Assembly: GCF_000715505.1 (NCBI RefSeq)
Contig: NZ_JHEH01000018.1
Span: 1-64,000, forward strand
Origin: Thioclava dalianensis
GTDB taxonomy: Bacteria > Pseudomonadota > Alphaproteobacteria > Rhodobacterales > Rhodobacteraceae
Direction: 5' to 3'
Length of the DNA: 64,000 bases
The notes under the pieces were generated by a model. It saw only the letters and a list, made by a program, of their open reading frames with translations, was not told the DNA's origin and did not search any database. The translations under genes were made by a program, and so were the position numbers. Positions 1 to 6,382 of the stretch are shown here, piece after piece; within the stretch, counting starts at the first letter, position 1; every line of letters starts with the position of its first letter.

Positions 1-1
1 C

Positions 2-1090
2 CGCTATTACGGCGGCTGCCAATATGTCGACGTGGCAGAAAACCTTGCCATCGACCGGGCCAAGCAGCTTTTCGGCTGTGAATTCGTGAACGTACAGCCC
101 AATTCGGGCAGCCAGGCCAACCAGGGCGTCTATACCGCGCTGCTCCAGCCCGGCGACACCATCCTTGGCATGAGCCTCGATGCGGGCGGCCACCTGACCC
201 ACGGTGCCAAGCCCAACCAGTCGGGCAAATGGTTCAACGCGATCCAATACGGCGTGCGCAAGCAAGACAGCCTGCTGGACTATGACCAGGTGCGCGAGCT
301 GGCGCTGGAGCATAAGCCCAAGCTGATCGTGGCGGGCGGTTCGGCCATTCCGCGCCAGATCGATTTCGCCAAGTTCCGCGAAATCGCTGATGAGGTCGGG
401 GCCTATCTGATGGTCGATATGGCGCATTTCGCAGGCCTCGTGGCCGGCGGTCAGCATCCCTCGCCCTTCCCCTATGCCGATGTGGCGACCACCACGACGC
501 ATAAAACCCTGCGCGGCCCGCGTGGCGGGATGATCCTGACCAATAACGAGGACATCGCCAAAAAAGTGAACTCGGCGATCTTCCCCGGCATTCAGGGCGG
601 CCCGCTGATGCATGTGATCGCAGGCAAGGCCGTGGCCTTCGGCGAGGCGCTGCGTCCCGAATTCAAGGTCTATGCCGAACAGGTCGTCAAAAACGCACAA
701 GCGCTGGCCGATGAGCTGATGAAGGGTGGCCTCGACATCGTCACCGGCGGCACCGACACCCATGTAATGCTGGTCGATCTGCGTCCCAAGGGCGTGAAGG
801 GCAACGCGACCGAGAAGGCTCTGGGCCGCGCCCATATCACCTGCAACAAGAACGGCATCCCGTTCGATCCGGAAAAGCCGATGGTCACCTCGGGCGTGCG
901 TCTTGGCACGCCTGCGGGCACCACGCGCGGCTTCAAGGAAGACGATTTTCGCGAGATCGCCCGGCTGATCGTCGAGGTGGTCGACGGGCTTGCGGCCAAT
1001 GGCGAAGAGGGCAATGCCGAGGTGGAAGCCTCCGTGCGGGCCAAAGTCGCCAAGCTGTGCGACGCCTTCCCGCTCTATCCCAACCTGTGA
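2..1090 (+). CDS. glyA: serine hydroxymethyltransferase, 5'-truncated by window edge
   Basis: PLP-dependent cytosolic enzyme that interconverts serine plus tetrahydrofolate with glycine plus methylene-tetrahydrofolate, the main source of one-carbon units. The reading frame is already open at base 2 ([16 protein letters not shown]), so the true start lies outside the window; a GTG at base 32 is internal. The active-site segment [14 protein letters not shown] is visible, with the PLP-binding lysine at bases 503-505. The C-terminal domain is complete and ends in FPLYPNL. About 60-70 N-terminal residues are missing compared with the usual length near 430. A strong intrinsic terminator follows 20 bases after the stop. 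Confidence 0.97.
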   Translation, partial: RYYGGCQYVDVAENLAIDRAKQLFGCEFVNVQPNSGSQANQGVYTALLQPGDTILGMSLDAGGHLTHGAKPNQSGKWFNAIQYGVRKQDSLLDYDQVRELALEHKPKLIVAGGSAIPRQIDFAKFREIADEVGAYLMVDMAHFAGLVAGGQHPSPFPYADVATTTTHKTLRGPRGGMILTNNEDIAKKVNSAIFPGIQGGPLMHVIAGKAVAFGEALRPEFKVYAEQVVKNAQALADELMKGGLDIVTGGTDTHVMLVDLRPKGVKGNATEKALGRAHITCNKNGIPFDPEKPMVTSGVRLGTPAGTTRGFKEDDFREIARLIVEVVDGLAANGEEGNAEVEASVRAKVAKLCDAFPLYPNL

Positions 1091-1111
1091 TCCCTGGCGG
1101 ATCGCGCGATC

Positions 1112-1139
1112 AGGCCCCCGTTTTGCGGGGGCCTTTTTG
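1112..1139 (+). terminator. intrinsic terminator of glyA
   Basis: Stem AGGCCCCC with a short TTTT-containing loop and the complementary GGGGGCCT, directly followed by a T run. It lies 21 bases after the glyA stop codon and fits rho-independent termination on the plus strand. Confidence 0.9.
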
Positions 1140-1171
1140 CTGCGTGGGCGATGGTCCCCGGATCAGGGCCC

Positions 1172-1540
1172 CTAGCGCACCAGCCAAGCGCTGCCTGCCA
1201 GCAGACAAACCCCGACGAGCACGATGATCACCGCCACGGCGCTGGCAAGCCCAAGTGCCGTCGAGCGCATCCGGTCGGCGGCCCCCAGAGGCTCAAGATA
1301 TTTCTGGCAGGTGAAAAACGCCGCCTCGATCGGCTTGGGATCGAGCTGTCGGGCCAGTTTGGGAGAGCGCGCCTTGCGCTCGGTCTCGGCCAGCAGCCGC
1401 GCCGCCCGGCGCACCTTACGCGGCAACAGGCGCGCACGACTCGCGACCCGCGTCTCCAGATCGGGCCCCTTGGCTCCCAATCGCTGGACCAAAAGACGCG
1501 AGATCTGCGCCACCATTCGAGAAATCTGTTCGGGCGTCAT
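1172..1540 (-). CDS. small membrane-anchored hypothetical protein
   Basis: A 122-residue protein of unknown function. The N-terminal 90 residues are rich in Arg, Lys and Leu and predicted helical; residues about 97-120 form a single hydrophobic C-terminal membrane segment (GLASAVAVIIVLVGVCLLAG), so it should be a tail-anchored inner-membrane protein with a basic cytoplasmic part. I chose the ATG at 1540 because GGGGGAG lies just upstream; the frame stays open further upstream, but there composition is that of a shadow of the divergent hydrolase gene. No domain was recognised. Confidence 0.7.
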   Translation of the reverse strand: MTPEQISRMVAQISRLLVQRLGAKGPDLETRVASRARLLPRKVRRAARLLAETERKARSPKLARQLDPKPIEAAFFTCQKYLEPLGAADRMRSTALGLASAVAVIIVLVGVCLLAGSAWLVR

Positions 1541-1669
1541 GCTCTCCCCCGCCGTCGCTTCGCGTGCCGACGCTAGCCGCACCGCGCGAGGCGCGCAACA
1601 TTGCGCATCGGAACAGTTTTTCGCAAATCCCCTCTGGTCGCGTGCCCACGCGCGACCTACTTTAGTTCC

Positions 1670-2443
1670 ATGTTGAACACCGTGATCCATGGCGCGCCCA
1701 GCGACGCGCCCCCGCTCCTCATTGCACCTGGCCTTTTTGGCTCTGCGCGCAACTGGACTGTCATTGCCAAACGGCTGAGCGAAAAGCGGCAGGTGATCGC
1801 GCTCGATATGCGCAATCACGGAGACAGCTTCTGGGATGACGATCACAGCTACAAAGCCCTTGCCGCCGATCTTGCCGAGGTAATTGAGGCGCATGGCGGG
1901 CAAGCCGACGTTCTGGGCCATTCGATGGGCGGGAAGGCGGCGATGATGCTGGCATTCACCCACCCAGACCATTTGCGGCGCCTGATCGTGGCCGACATGG
2001 CGCCTCGGGCCTATGCGCACGGGGATGGCCATCTGGCCCTGATCGAGGCGATGCAGGCGCTTGATCTTGCGGCGCTTGAGACCCGTGGGCAGGCCGATGA
2101 CGCTCTCGGGGAACAGGTGCAAGACCCGGGCACACGGGCTTTCTTGCTGCAATCTCTAAGCCTGCGTGACGGTCCTGCGCATTGGAAGTTCAATCTCGAC
2201 GCGCTGGCCGCGAACATGCCCCAGATCATCGGCTGGCCCGAGACGGCATCGGACGCTCACTTTGACGGGAAGACGCTTTTCCTGACCGGGGCCAATTCGG
2301 ATTTCGTCACGGATCAGGATCACGAGACGATCCGCACGCTTTTCCCAAAGGCCATGTTCAAGGAATTGAAGGATGCGGGCCACTGGCTCCATGCCGAGCG
2401 CCCGCGCGAAGTTGAGACGATCGTCGACGCGTTTCTCGAATAG
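1670..2443 (+). CDS. alpha/beta-fold hydrolase, YbfF-like esterase
   Basis: A 257-residue soluble alpha/beta hydrolase. The nucleophile elbow GHSMGG places the catalytic serine at residue 85; an acid residue is expected in the segment around NSDFVTD and the catalytic histidine in AGHWLHAERP near the C terminus. The N-terminal oxyanion-hole segment is APGLFGSARNW, and the DMRNHGDS segment is characteristic of the YbfF group of esterases. The ATG at 1670 gives the usual family length; an upstream extension to 1601 has no conserved content. The substrate cannot be read from sequence. Confidence 0.9.
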   Translation: MLNTVIHGAPSDAPPLLIAPGLFGSARNWTVIAKRLSEKRQVIALDMRNHGDSFWDDDHSYKALAADLAEVIEAHGGQADVLGHSMGGKAAMMLAFTHPDHLRRLIVADMAPRAYAHGDGHLALIEAMQALDLAALETRGQADDALGEQVQDPGTRAFLLQSLSLRDGPAHWKFNLDALAANMPQIIGWPETASDAHFDGKTLFLTGANSDFVTDQDHETIRTLFPKAMFKELKDAGHWLHAERPREVETIVDAFLE

Positions 2444-2467
2444 GAGGGCCCTCGAGAGAGGCGCGCC

Positions 2468-2794
2468 CTATCCGCAGTCAAGCTGGTAGCGCCCCTCGCC
2501 GGTGTCGCCCGGCAGCGATGGCGAGCGCGCCCAACCGCCCAAGGGCCCCGCGACCTTACACCCCGACGCCTGCTCTGCCGCGCGCTCCATCAAGGGCGGG
2601 ACCCGGTCACGCTCTTCCCGGCGCAGATATCCGCGCCGGATCACCTCTGCCCGATCTGCCGACACAAAGACGGTGAACGCGATACCCTCAAGGGTGATGT
2701 CATAGCGCGCCGCCCCGAAAAACTGAGGCGCAGGAGAGGCCCCGCAGCCCCATAGGCCAAGAGACAGCACACACAAGATCAAACATCTCGACAT
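2468..2794 (-). CDS. small putative lipoprotein
   Basis: A 108-residue protein beginning with a lipoprotein signal: basic start, hydrophobic core LILCVLSLGLWG and a lipobox cysteine at LGLWGC (residue 17 or so). The mature part (about 90 residues) is of unknown function and contains RYDITLEGIAFTVFVSADRAE and two cysteines near the C terminus. The ATG at 2794 is chosen because GGAG lies 7 bases upstream and because it puts the signal peptide at the N terminus. Unusually, that ribosome-binding site lies in the 3' arm of a stable hairpin followed by five T, and a perfect CtrA-type box lies 44 bases upstream. Convergent with the hydrolase gene. Confidence 0.75.
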   Translation of the reverse strand: MSRCLILCVLSLGLWGCGASPAPQFFGAARYDITLEGIAFTVFVSADRAEVIRRGYLRREERDRVPPLMERAAEQASGCKVAGPLGGWARSPSLPGDTGEGRYQLDCG

Positions 2795-2795
2795 G

Positions 2796-2823
2796 AAAAA
2801 GCTCCGGGAGAGACACCCGGAGC
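2796..2823 (-). promoter_or_regulatory. leader hairpin covering the lipoprotein ribosome-binding site
   Basis: On the minus strand GCTCCGGG (2823-2816), a 7-base loop and CCCGGAGC (2808-2801) form a perfect 8-bp stem, followed by TTTTT (2800-2796) and then C-ATG of the lipoprotein gene. The GGAG at 2805-2802 is the only good Shine-Dalgarno site and is inside the stem. The element could act as a terminator/attenuator for transcripts entering from upstream, or as a translational lock. Confidence 0.6.
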
Positions 2824-2837
2824 CTTTCAGAGGAAGG

Positions 2838-2853
2838 TTAACGCGCAATTAAC
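2838..2853. promoter_or_regulatory. CtrA-type binding site
   Basis: TTAA-N7-TTAAC, a full match to the alphaproteobacterial CtrA consensus, with TTAA at 2838-2841 and TTAAC at 2849-2853; the opposite strand also reads TTAA-N7-TTAAC. It lies between the putative lipoprotein start (2794, minus) and a minus-strand terminator hairpin. Confidence 0.6.
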
Positions 2854-2859
2854 CCGTTC

Positions 2860-2945
2860 AAAAATTTTGCGCGATCCCCTGAGGGACACGAAGGGGATCG
2901 CGCAATCGTTCTGGCAGATGAGACTGGCGGTACCGCCAGAACGTT
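2860..2945 (-). ncRNA. candidate small RNA with intrinsic terminator
   Basis: On the minus strand two hairpins follow one another. The first pairs CGTTCTGGC (2915-2907) with its complement at 2943-2935 and also contains a 16-base perfect palindrome (2924-2939). The second is a perfect 13-bp stem (2905-2893 with 2879-2867, 13-base loop) followed by AATTTTT (2866-2860), a typical rho-independent terminator. No convincing reading frame precedes it, so it may be the 3' part of a small RNA whose 5' end lies upstream, perhaps near 2950-3050. No promoter was identified. Confidence 0.4.
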
Positions 2946-3076
2946 CGGAGATGTCGTCAAGATCAGGCGCGCCGTGACTGCTCGGGAATAAGCGATTTTC
3001 TGCGCTATACTCGGAAGTTACTGTGGCTCTGTCGAATCTCACTTGGCAAACGCGCGCAGATGCTGTTGGTTCCTTG

Positions 3077-3101
3077 GGAACCGGAAAAAATTTCAGGCGT
3101 T
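3077..3101 (+). promoter_or_regulatory. EcfG-type promoter of the entericidin-like gene
   Basis: GGAAC at 3077-3081, a 16-base spacer and CGTT at 3098-3101. This is the consensus of the alphaproteobacterial general-stress sigma factor EcfG. CGTT ends 30 bases before the start codon of the entericidin-like gene, leaving room for a short leader and the GGAG ribosome-binding site. Confidence 0.55.
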
Positions 3102-3131
3102 TGGCCTGCGAGAGTCTCAATGGAGTGTGAA

Positions 3132-3272
3132 ATGACAAAATCGATCAAACTGTCTGCCGTAATGATGATGGCGCTTCTGGGCCTTGCCGCCTGCAACACG
3201 GTCCAAGGCGCAGGCCAAGACCTCTCGGTTGCTGGCAACACGATCGCGGGCGAGGCACGCTCGGCGCGCTAA
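3132..3272 (+). CDS. entericidin-like lipoprotein
   Basis: A 46-residue entericidin A/B family lipoprotein. Basic start (MTKSIK), hydrophobic core, lipobox LAAC with the lipidated cysteine near residue 21, followed by the family hallmark NTVQGAGQD and VAGNTIAGEA. Members are small membrane lipoproteins induced by stress or in stationary phase; their precise role is uncertain (toxin/antidote in Escherichia coli). GGAG lies 6-9 bases upstream of the ATG. It has its own EcfG-type promoter and terminator, so it is probably monocistronic. A second, weaker -10-like TATACT lies near 3013-3018. Confidence 0.88.
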   Translation: MTKSIKLSAVMMMALLGLAACNTVQGAGQDLSVAGNTIAGEARSAR

Positions 3273-3336
3273 CTCCCCTACCGGCGCGAGAGACGCGAAC
3301 CTGTCGAGCGTTCGCCAATCGCCTCTCTGAAACGAG

Positions 3337-3374
3337 CGGCCTCGGGATCTCCATCCCGGGGCCGTTTTGCGTCT
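3337..3374 (+). terminator. intrinsic terminator after entericidin-like gene
   Basis: A 12-bp stem (CGGCCTCGGGAT pairing with ATCCCGGGGCCG, one G-U pair) with a CTCC loop and a TTTTGCGTCTT tail, 65 bases after the stop codon. Confidence 0.85.
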
Positions 3375-3828
3375 TACTCACTCGTGACGCCGGAGCCGTG
3401 AACGAACGTTCATGATTGCAATCTGCAAGAGACCGCACGGGGTTCTCCGGGCTTTCTCGCTTGGTGCAGAAATCCTTGGCCTTGATTTTAGCCCTCCTGC
3501 CCGCGTGAAAACACCTGAAAGCCTTACGTAAATCGCCAATATGGAAACAATTCCGGCGAAACTCAGCAATTATTCACGCTCACCCCACCAATCCGCAAAA
3601 AGCGAAAATCTTTGCTCAAAAAAGAAATCATCGATTTCAGATACTTGCAAGACTCCCCTACGTAAACCTCACATTAACGCTTACGAATCACACGCAAAGG
3701 TTGCAATCTTGACTTGCGGCACTGGAACCTTCAACGAAGCAGCAAGAGTCAAAGTAAGCAGAAAATCACCGTATCAAGCGGACCATGCAGGCGTTTTTTA
3801 GATCGTAACCAATTGGGAAATAGTGAAA
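3375..3828. other. A/T-rich intergenic region upstream of the Hint gene
   Basis: About 450 bases with clearly more A and T than the surrounding DNA. An 86-codon frame (3541-3801) is open but lacks a ribosome-binding site and has atypical codon use (many AAA, TCA, ACA), so I do not call it. The segment most likely holds the regulatory region of the Hint-domain gene; I could not fix a promoter with confidence. Confidence 0.5.
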
Positions 3829-4902
3829 ATGGCTGAACTTTCACGCTCGCTGGACGACACATTCGCCTATAATGGTTCACTGATTGACCTGACAGGAACT
3901 TTGCTGCTCAGCTCATTTACCCCACAATCCTCGGGCGAACTGACCGTGGATGACACAGATAACGAAAAAGATTGGGATTTCGGCGAGGCCGCGACCTGGA
4001 ACGGTGACAACGCGACCTATCTCGGCGAGGGAACCGCGACCTCTGGCGTCTCGCTTGATCTCGGTATTCTCGGCTCGATCAATGTGGGCCTGTCCAGCCC
4101 GGTCGACGTCGTCGCCTGGCAAGCCGGTGGCTCGACCTATGTGAACTACCCCAATGGCGACCAAGCCTCGCTGCTCGACGGTCTGGTCTCACAGATCGAG
4201 AACAACGCGCTCTTCCAGTCGCTCGGGCTGACCACCGTACTCAACATCCTTGGCGTGACGGACCTGACCCAATATGTCGAAGACAACGCGCTGCTGACCT
4301 TCGACATCGACCAAGGCAACTCCTTCGATCTGCCGGTTTGCTTCACGCGCGGCACGTTGATCGATACGGTCTTCGGACCGGTCCCCGTCGAAGAGCTTGA
4401 GGTTGGTGATATGGTCATCACCCAAGACGACGGCCCGCGCCCCATCCGCTGGATCGGGCGGCGCCGCGTGCAAGGGAAAGGCAACTTCGCCCCGGTGCGC
4501 ATCGCTTCCGGCACGCTTGGTAATTCGCGTGATTTGATGGTCTCACAGCAGCACCGGATCTTGCTGAGCGACTGGCGGGCAAGCCTGCTCTTTGGAGAGG
4601 ATGAGGTGCTCGCCGCCGCCAAGCATTTGATCAACGACACGACAATTCGTCTGATGCCCTGCGAGGAGGTCGAGTATTTCCACCTGCTCTTTGATCAGCA
4701 CCAGATTCTGACGAGCGACAACTGCCTGACTGAAAGCTTTCATCCCGGCGACATCGCCTTGGGTGCCCTTGCGGAGGACGCGAAGTCAGAGGTTCTGGAC
4801 CTCTTTCCCGATCTCGGCAGCTTTGGGTGGCAAAGCTACGGCCAGTCGGCGCGTATGATCCTCAGGGAATATCAGACATTAGCCATGCGGGAAGGACACT
4901 GA
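3829..4902 (+). CDS. Hint-domain protein
   Basis: A 357-residue protein. Residues about 1-165 are acidic, Gly/Ser/Thr-rich, without signal peptide or membrane segment. From about residue 171 a Hint (hedgehog/intein) domain starts with CFTRGTLIDT, followed by VPVEELEVGDMV and the RPIRWIGRRR segment; the cysteine at the start of the domain is the residue used for N-to-S acyl shift in active Hint domains. Such proteins are common in Rhodobacteraceae and are often linked to exported or self-processing proteins, but the role here is unknown. The ATG at 3829 is preferred over a GTG two codons upstream because GGGAA lies 9 bases before it. Confidence 0.85.
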   Translation: MAELSRSLDDTFAYNGSLIDLTGTLLLSSFTPQSSGELTVDDTDNEKDWDFGEAATWNGDNATYLGEGTATSGVSLDLGILGSINVGLSSPVDVVAWQAGGSTYVNYPNGDQASLLDGLVSQIENNALFQSLGLTTVLNILGVTDLTQYVEDNALLTFDIDQGNSFDLPVCFTRGTLIDTVFGPVPVEELEVGDMVITQDDGPRPIRWIGRRRVQGKGNFAPVRIASGTLGNSRDLMVSQQHRILLSDWRASLLFGEDEVLAAAKHLINDTTIRLMPCEEVEYFHLLFDQHQILTSDNCLTESFHPGDIALGALAEDAKSEVLDLFPDLGSFGWQSYGQSARMILREYQTLAMREGH

Positions 4903-5032
4903 CACTTCGCCCCCTAAACGAACCAGTGACTTCCTACATACCGAAGCGCTCCCAGTCTGCACACTGTCGCTTCGGACGCTTTGTAAAACTCTCGATGTGG
5001 TGTCCCAAGCACTGAAGAGAGGTCAAAGCACA

Positions 5033-5066
5033 GCGCGCGATCCGTTCATAGCGGGTCGCGCGTTTT
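5033..5066 (+). terminator. intrinsic terminator after the Hint gene
   Basis: An 11-bp stem CGCGCGATCCG / CGGGTCGCGCG (one G-U pair) with an 8-base loop and TTTT tail. It lies 130 bases after the Hint stop codon; the opposite strand has no T tail. Confidence 0.7.
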
Positions 5067-5098
5067 CAATTTTGTCCTCTCGCCCGGCGCAGGGATGC

Positions 5099-5605
5099 CT
5101 ATTTCTTTTTCACGAATTCCGTCAGGATCACGATGCGCTGGCCTTCGACCCGGCCCTCGATATGACCCGCATTGTCCGGCGAGAGGGAAATCCCGCGCAC
5201 CGCCGTGCCGCGTTTGGCGGTAAAGCCCGCGCCTTTGACCGGCAGATCCTTGATCAGCACCACCGTGTCGCCACGCGCGAGCAATGCCCCGTTGGAATCG
5301 CGGTGCTCGAGCGTGGTCTCGACGTTCTCGACCCAAGCGCGCATCTCGTCATCGAGATAGAGCTGGTCGGCGAGGTCATTGGCCCATGCCTCGTCGATGC
5401 GCCCGAGCATCCGCGCTGCCAAGACCTGCACCGCCGGTTCCTCGGACCACATCGCGCCCGCCAAGCCGCGCCAATGGGAAGGCACCGGCGTGCCCTCGAT
5501 CTGCTCGACACAGGTGGCGCAGATCGCAGCGCTTGCGCCCTCCGGGCCGCCAGTCACGGCGAAATCTTGCAACGGAGCCTCGGCGGCGCAAAGCGGGCAG
5601 GTCAT
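5099..5605 (-). CDS. PhnA-domain (YjdM-like) protein
   Basis: A 168-residue protein of the PhnA/YjdM family. An N-terminal zinc-ribbon-like part has Cys pairs CPLC (residues 3-6) and CATC (29-32); the C-terminal PhnA domain (about 100-168) contains SNGALLARGDTVVLIKDLPVKG and the typical terminal segment ILTEFVKKK. The old name 'phosphonoacetate hydrolase' does not apply; family function is unsettled. It is longer than the 111-residue E. coli YjdM by a central helical insert. I chose the ATG at 5605 (AGGAC upstream) over a GTG at 5629 without ribosome-binding site. Confidence 0.85.
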   Translation of the reverse strand: MTCPLCAAEAPLQDFAVTGGPEGASAAICATCVEQIEGTPVPSHWRGLAGAMWSEEPAVQVLAARMLGRIDEAWANDLADQLYLDDEMRAWVENVETTLEHRDSNGALLARGDTVVLIKDLPVKGAGFTAKRGTAVRGISLSPDNAGHIEGRVEGQRIVILTEFVKKK

Positions 5606-5664
5606 GGGCGGTCCTTTGGGTTGATTCACAGGCTTTGTAACCGCTTCCGCCCTTTAGGCAACGC

Positions 5665-5693
5665 AAAAGGGCTGCGGCAAAACCGCAGCCCCT
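5665..5693 (-). terminator. intrinsic terminator of the stress-type gene
   Basis: On the minus strand GGGGCTGCGG / CCGCAGCCC with a TTTTG loop and a TTTTGCG tail, just after the stop at 5715. It separates this gene from the downstream PhnA-domain gene on the same strand. Confidence 0.8.
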
Positions 5694-5714
5694 TCCTGCT
5701 ATCTTGCGCAGAAC

Positions 5715-6194
5715 CTAGTAGCGTGCATGTGCAACGCGGCCGCTCATGCTCTCGGCCGGGTCGCTCGACAGCAGGATTTTCAGCCCCGCGACCAGCGAAT
5801 TGCCAGAGTCCCAGATTTCCGCCTCTTTCGGGTCGAAGCGCAGAAGGGCCAGTTTCGGATCGTCCTTGCCGTCATACCAAGCGGCGATAAAGGGGTTCCA
5901 AAGGCGGTCAATCACCGCGCGATCATCAGCCTCCGTCAGCGCCCCGGACACGGTCGCAAAGACCGTGTGGCCCTTATCGGCAAAGGTGAAAAGCGCGGCG
6001 TCGCCATCGCGCATCCCATCGAGCAATTCACTGTCGCGCGCAGTAAAGAACCAGATAGGCCCGGGCTTTTCTTCGACAATCGCTGTCATAGGGCGCGGCG
6101 AGGCAGCGCCCTGCCCGTCGCGCGACAGCATCACAGTACGGTCGGAGTCCAGCGCGTCCCAAAAGTCAGTTTCAATTTTGGCTTGATCGGTCAT
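5715..6194 (-). CDS. pyridoxamine 5'-phosphate oxidase-fold general stress protein
   Basis: A 159-residue protein of the 'general stress protein 26' group, a split-barrel flavin-binding fold. Segments that match the family are ASPRPMTAIVEE, PIWFFTARDSELL, AALFTFADK and FATVSGALTEADDRAVIDRLWNPFIAAWY. Proteins of this group bind FMN or F420-like cofactors; the reaction is not established. ACTCCTT on the plus strand (AAGGAGT on the minus) gives a very good ribosome-binding site before the ATG. An EcfG-type promoter lies directly upstream, which agrees with a stress role. Confidence 0.88.
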   Translation of the reverse strand: MTDQAKIETDFWDALDSDRTVMLSRDGQGAASPRPMTAIVEEKPGPIWFFTARDSELLDGMRDGDAALFTFADKGHTVFATVSGALTEADDRAVIDRLWNPFIAAWYDGKDDPKLALLRFDPKEAEIWDSGNSLVAGLKILLSSDPAESMSGRVAHARY

Positions 6195-6223
6195 GTCTTA
6201 CTCCTTGTGGTGTTTGGAGTAAA

Positions 6224-6249
6224 AACGAGGTGCGAGGCGCGGCTGTTCC
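6224..6249 (-). promoter_or_regulatory. EcfG-type promoter of the stress-protein gene
   Basis: On the minus strand GGAAC (6249-6245), a 17-base spacer and CGTT (6227-6224). CGTT ends 29 bases before the ATG at 6194, nearly the same geometry as for the entericidin-like gene. Confidence 0.6.
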
Positions 6250-6357
6250 GGGAAAATGCGACAGAGATGCATTTCTCACAGCCGACCGAGCGCCTTATCG
6301 CCGCCCTACATGTGATCAGGCGTTCGCCCCTCAACGCTCTATCTTTAGACAGAACTG

Positions 6358-6378
6358 ACCCCGCCAGTGGCGGGGTCG
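6358..6378 (-). terminator. terminator-like hairpin after lepA
   Basis: GACCCCGCC and GGCGGGGTC form a perfect 9-bp stem with a 3-base loop, a few bases beyond the lepA stop. The tail on the minus strand (AGTTCTGTC) is only moderately T-rich. Confidence 0.5.
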
Positions 6379-6382
6379 TGTA

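Noticed and set aside
2444-2453. GAGGGCCCTC palindrome as terminator between hydrolase and lipoprotein genes
   Set aside because: No loop and no T run; a 10-base palindrome of G and C is expected by chance at this GC content.
2827-3138. 103-codon minus-strand frame between lipoprotein and entericidin-like genes
   Set aside because: It would run through the terminator hairpin and the inverted repeats, has no ribosome-binding site and no protein-like pattern.
3541-3801. 86-codon frame in the A/T-rich gap
   Set aside because: No ribosome-binding site and codon use unlike all neighbours; treated as non-coding.
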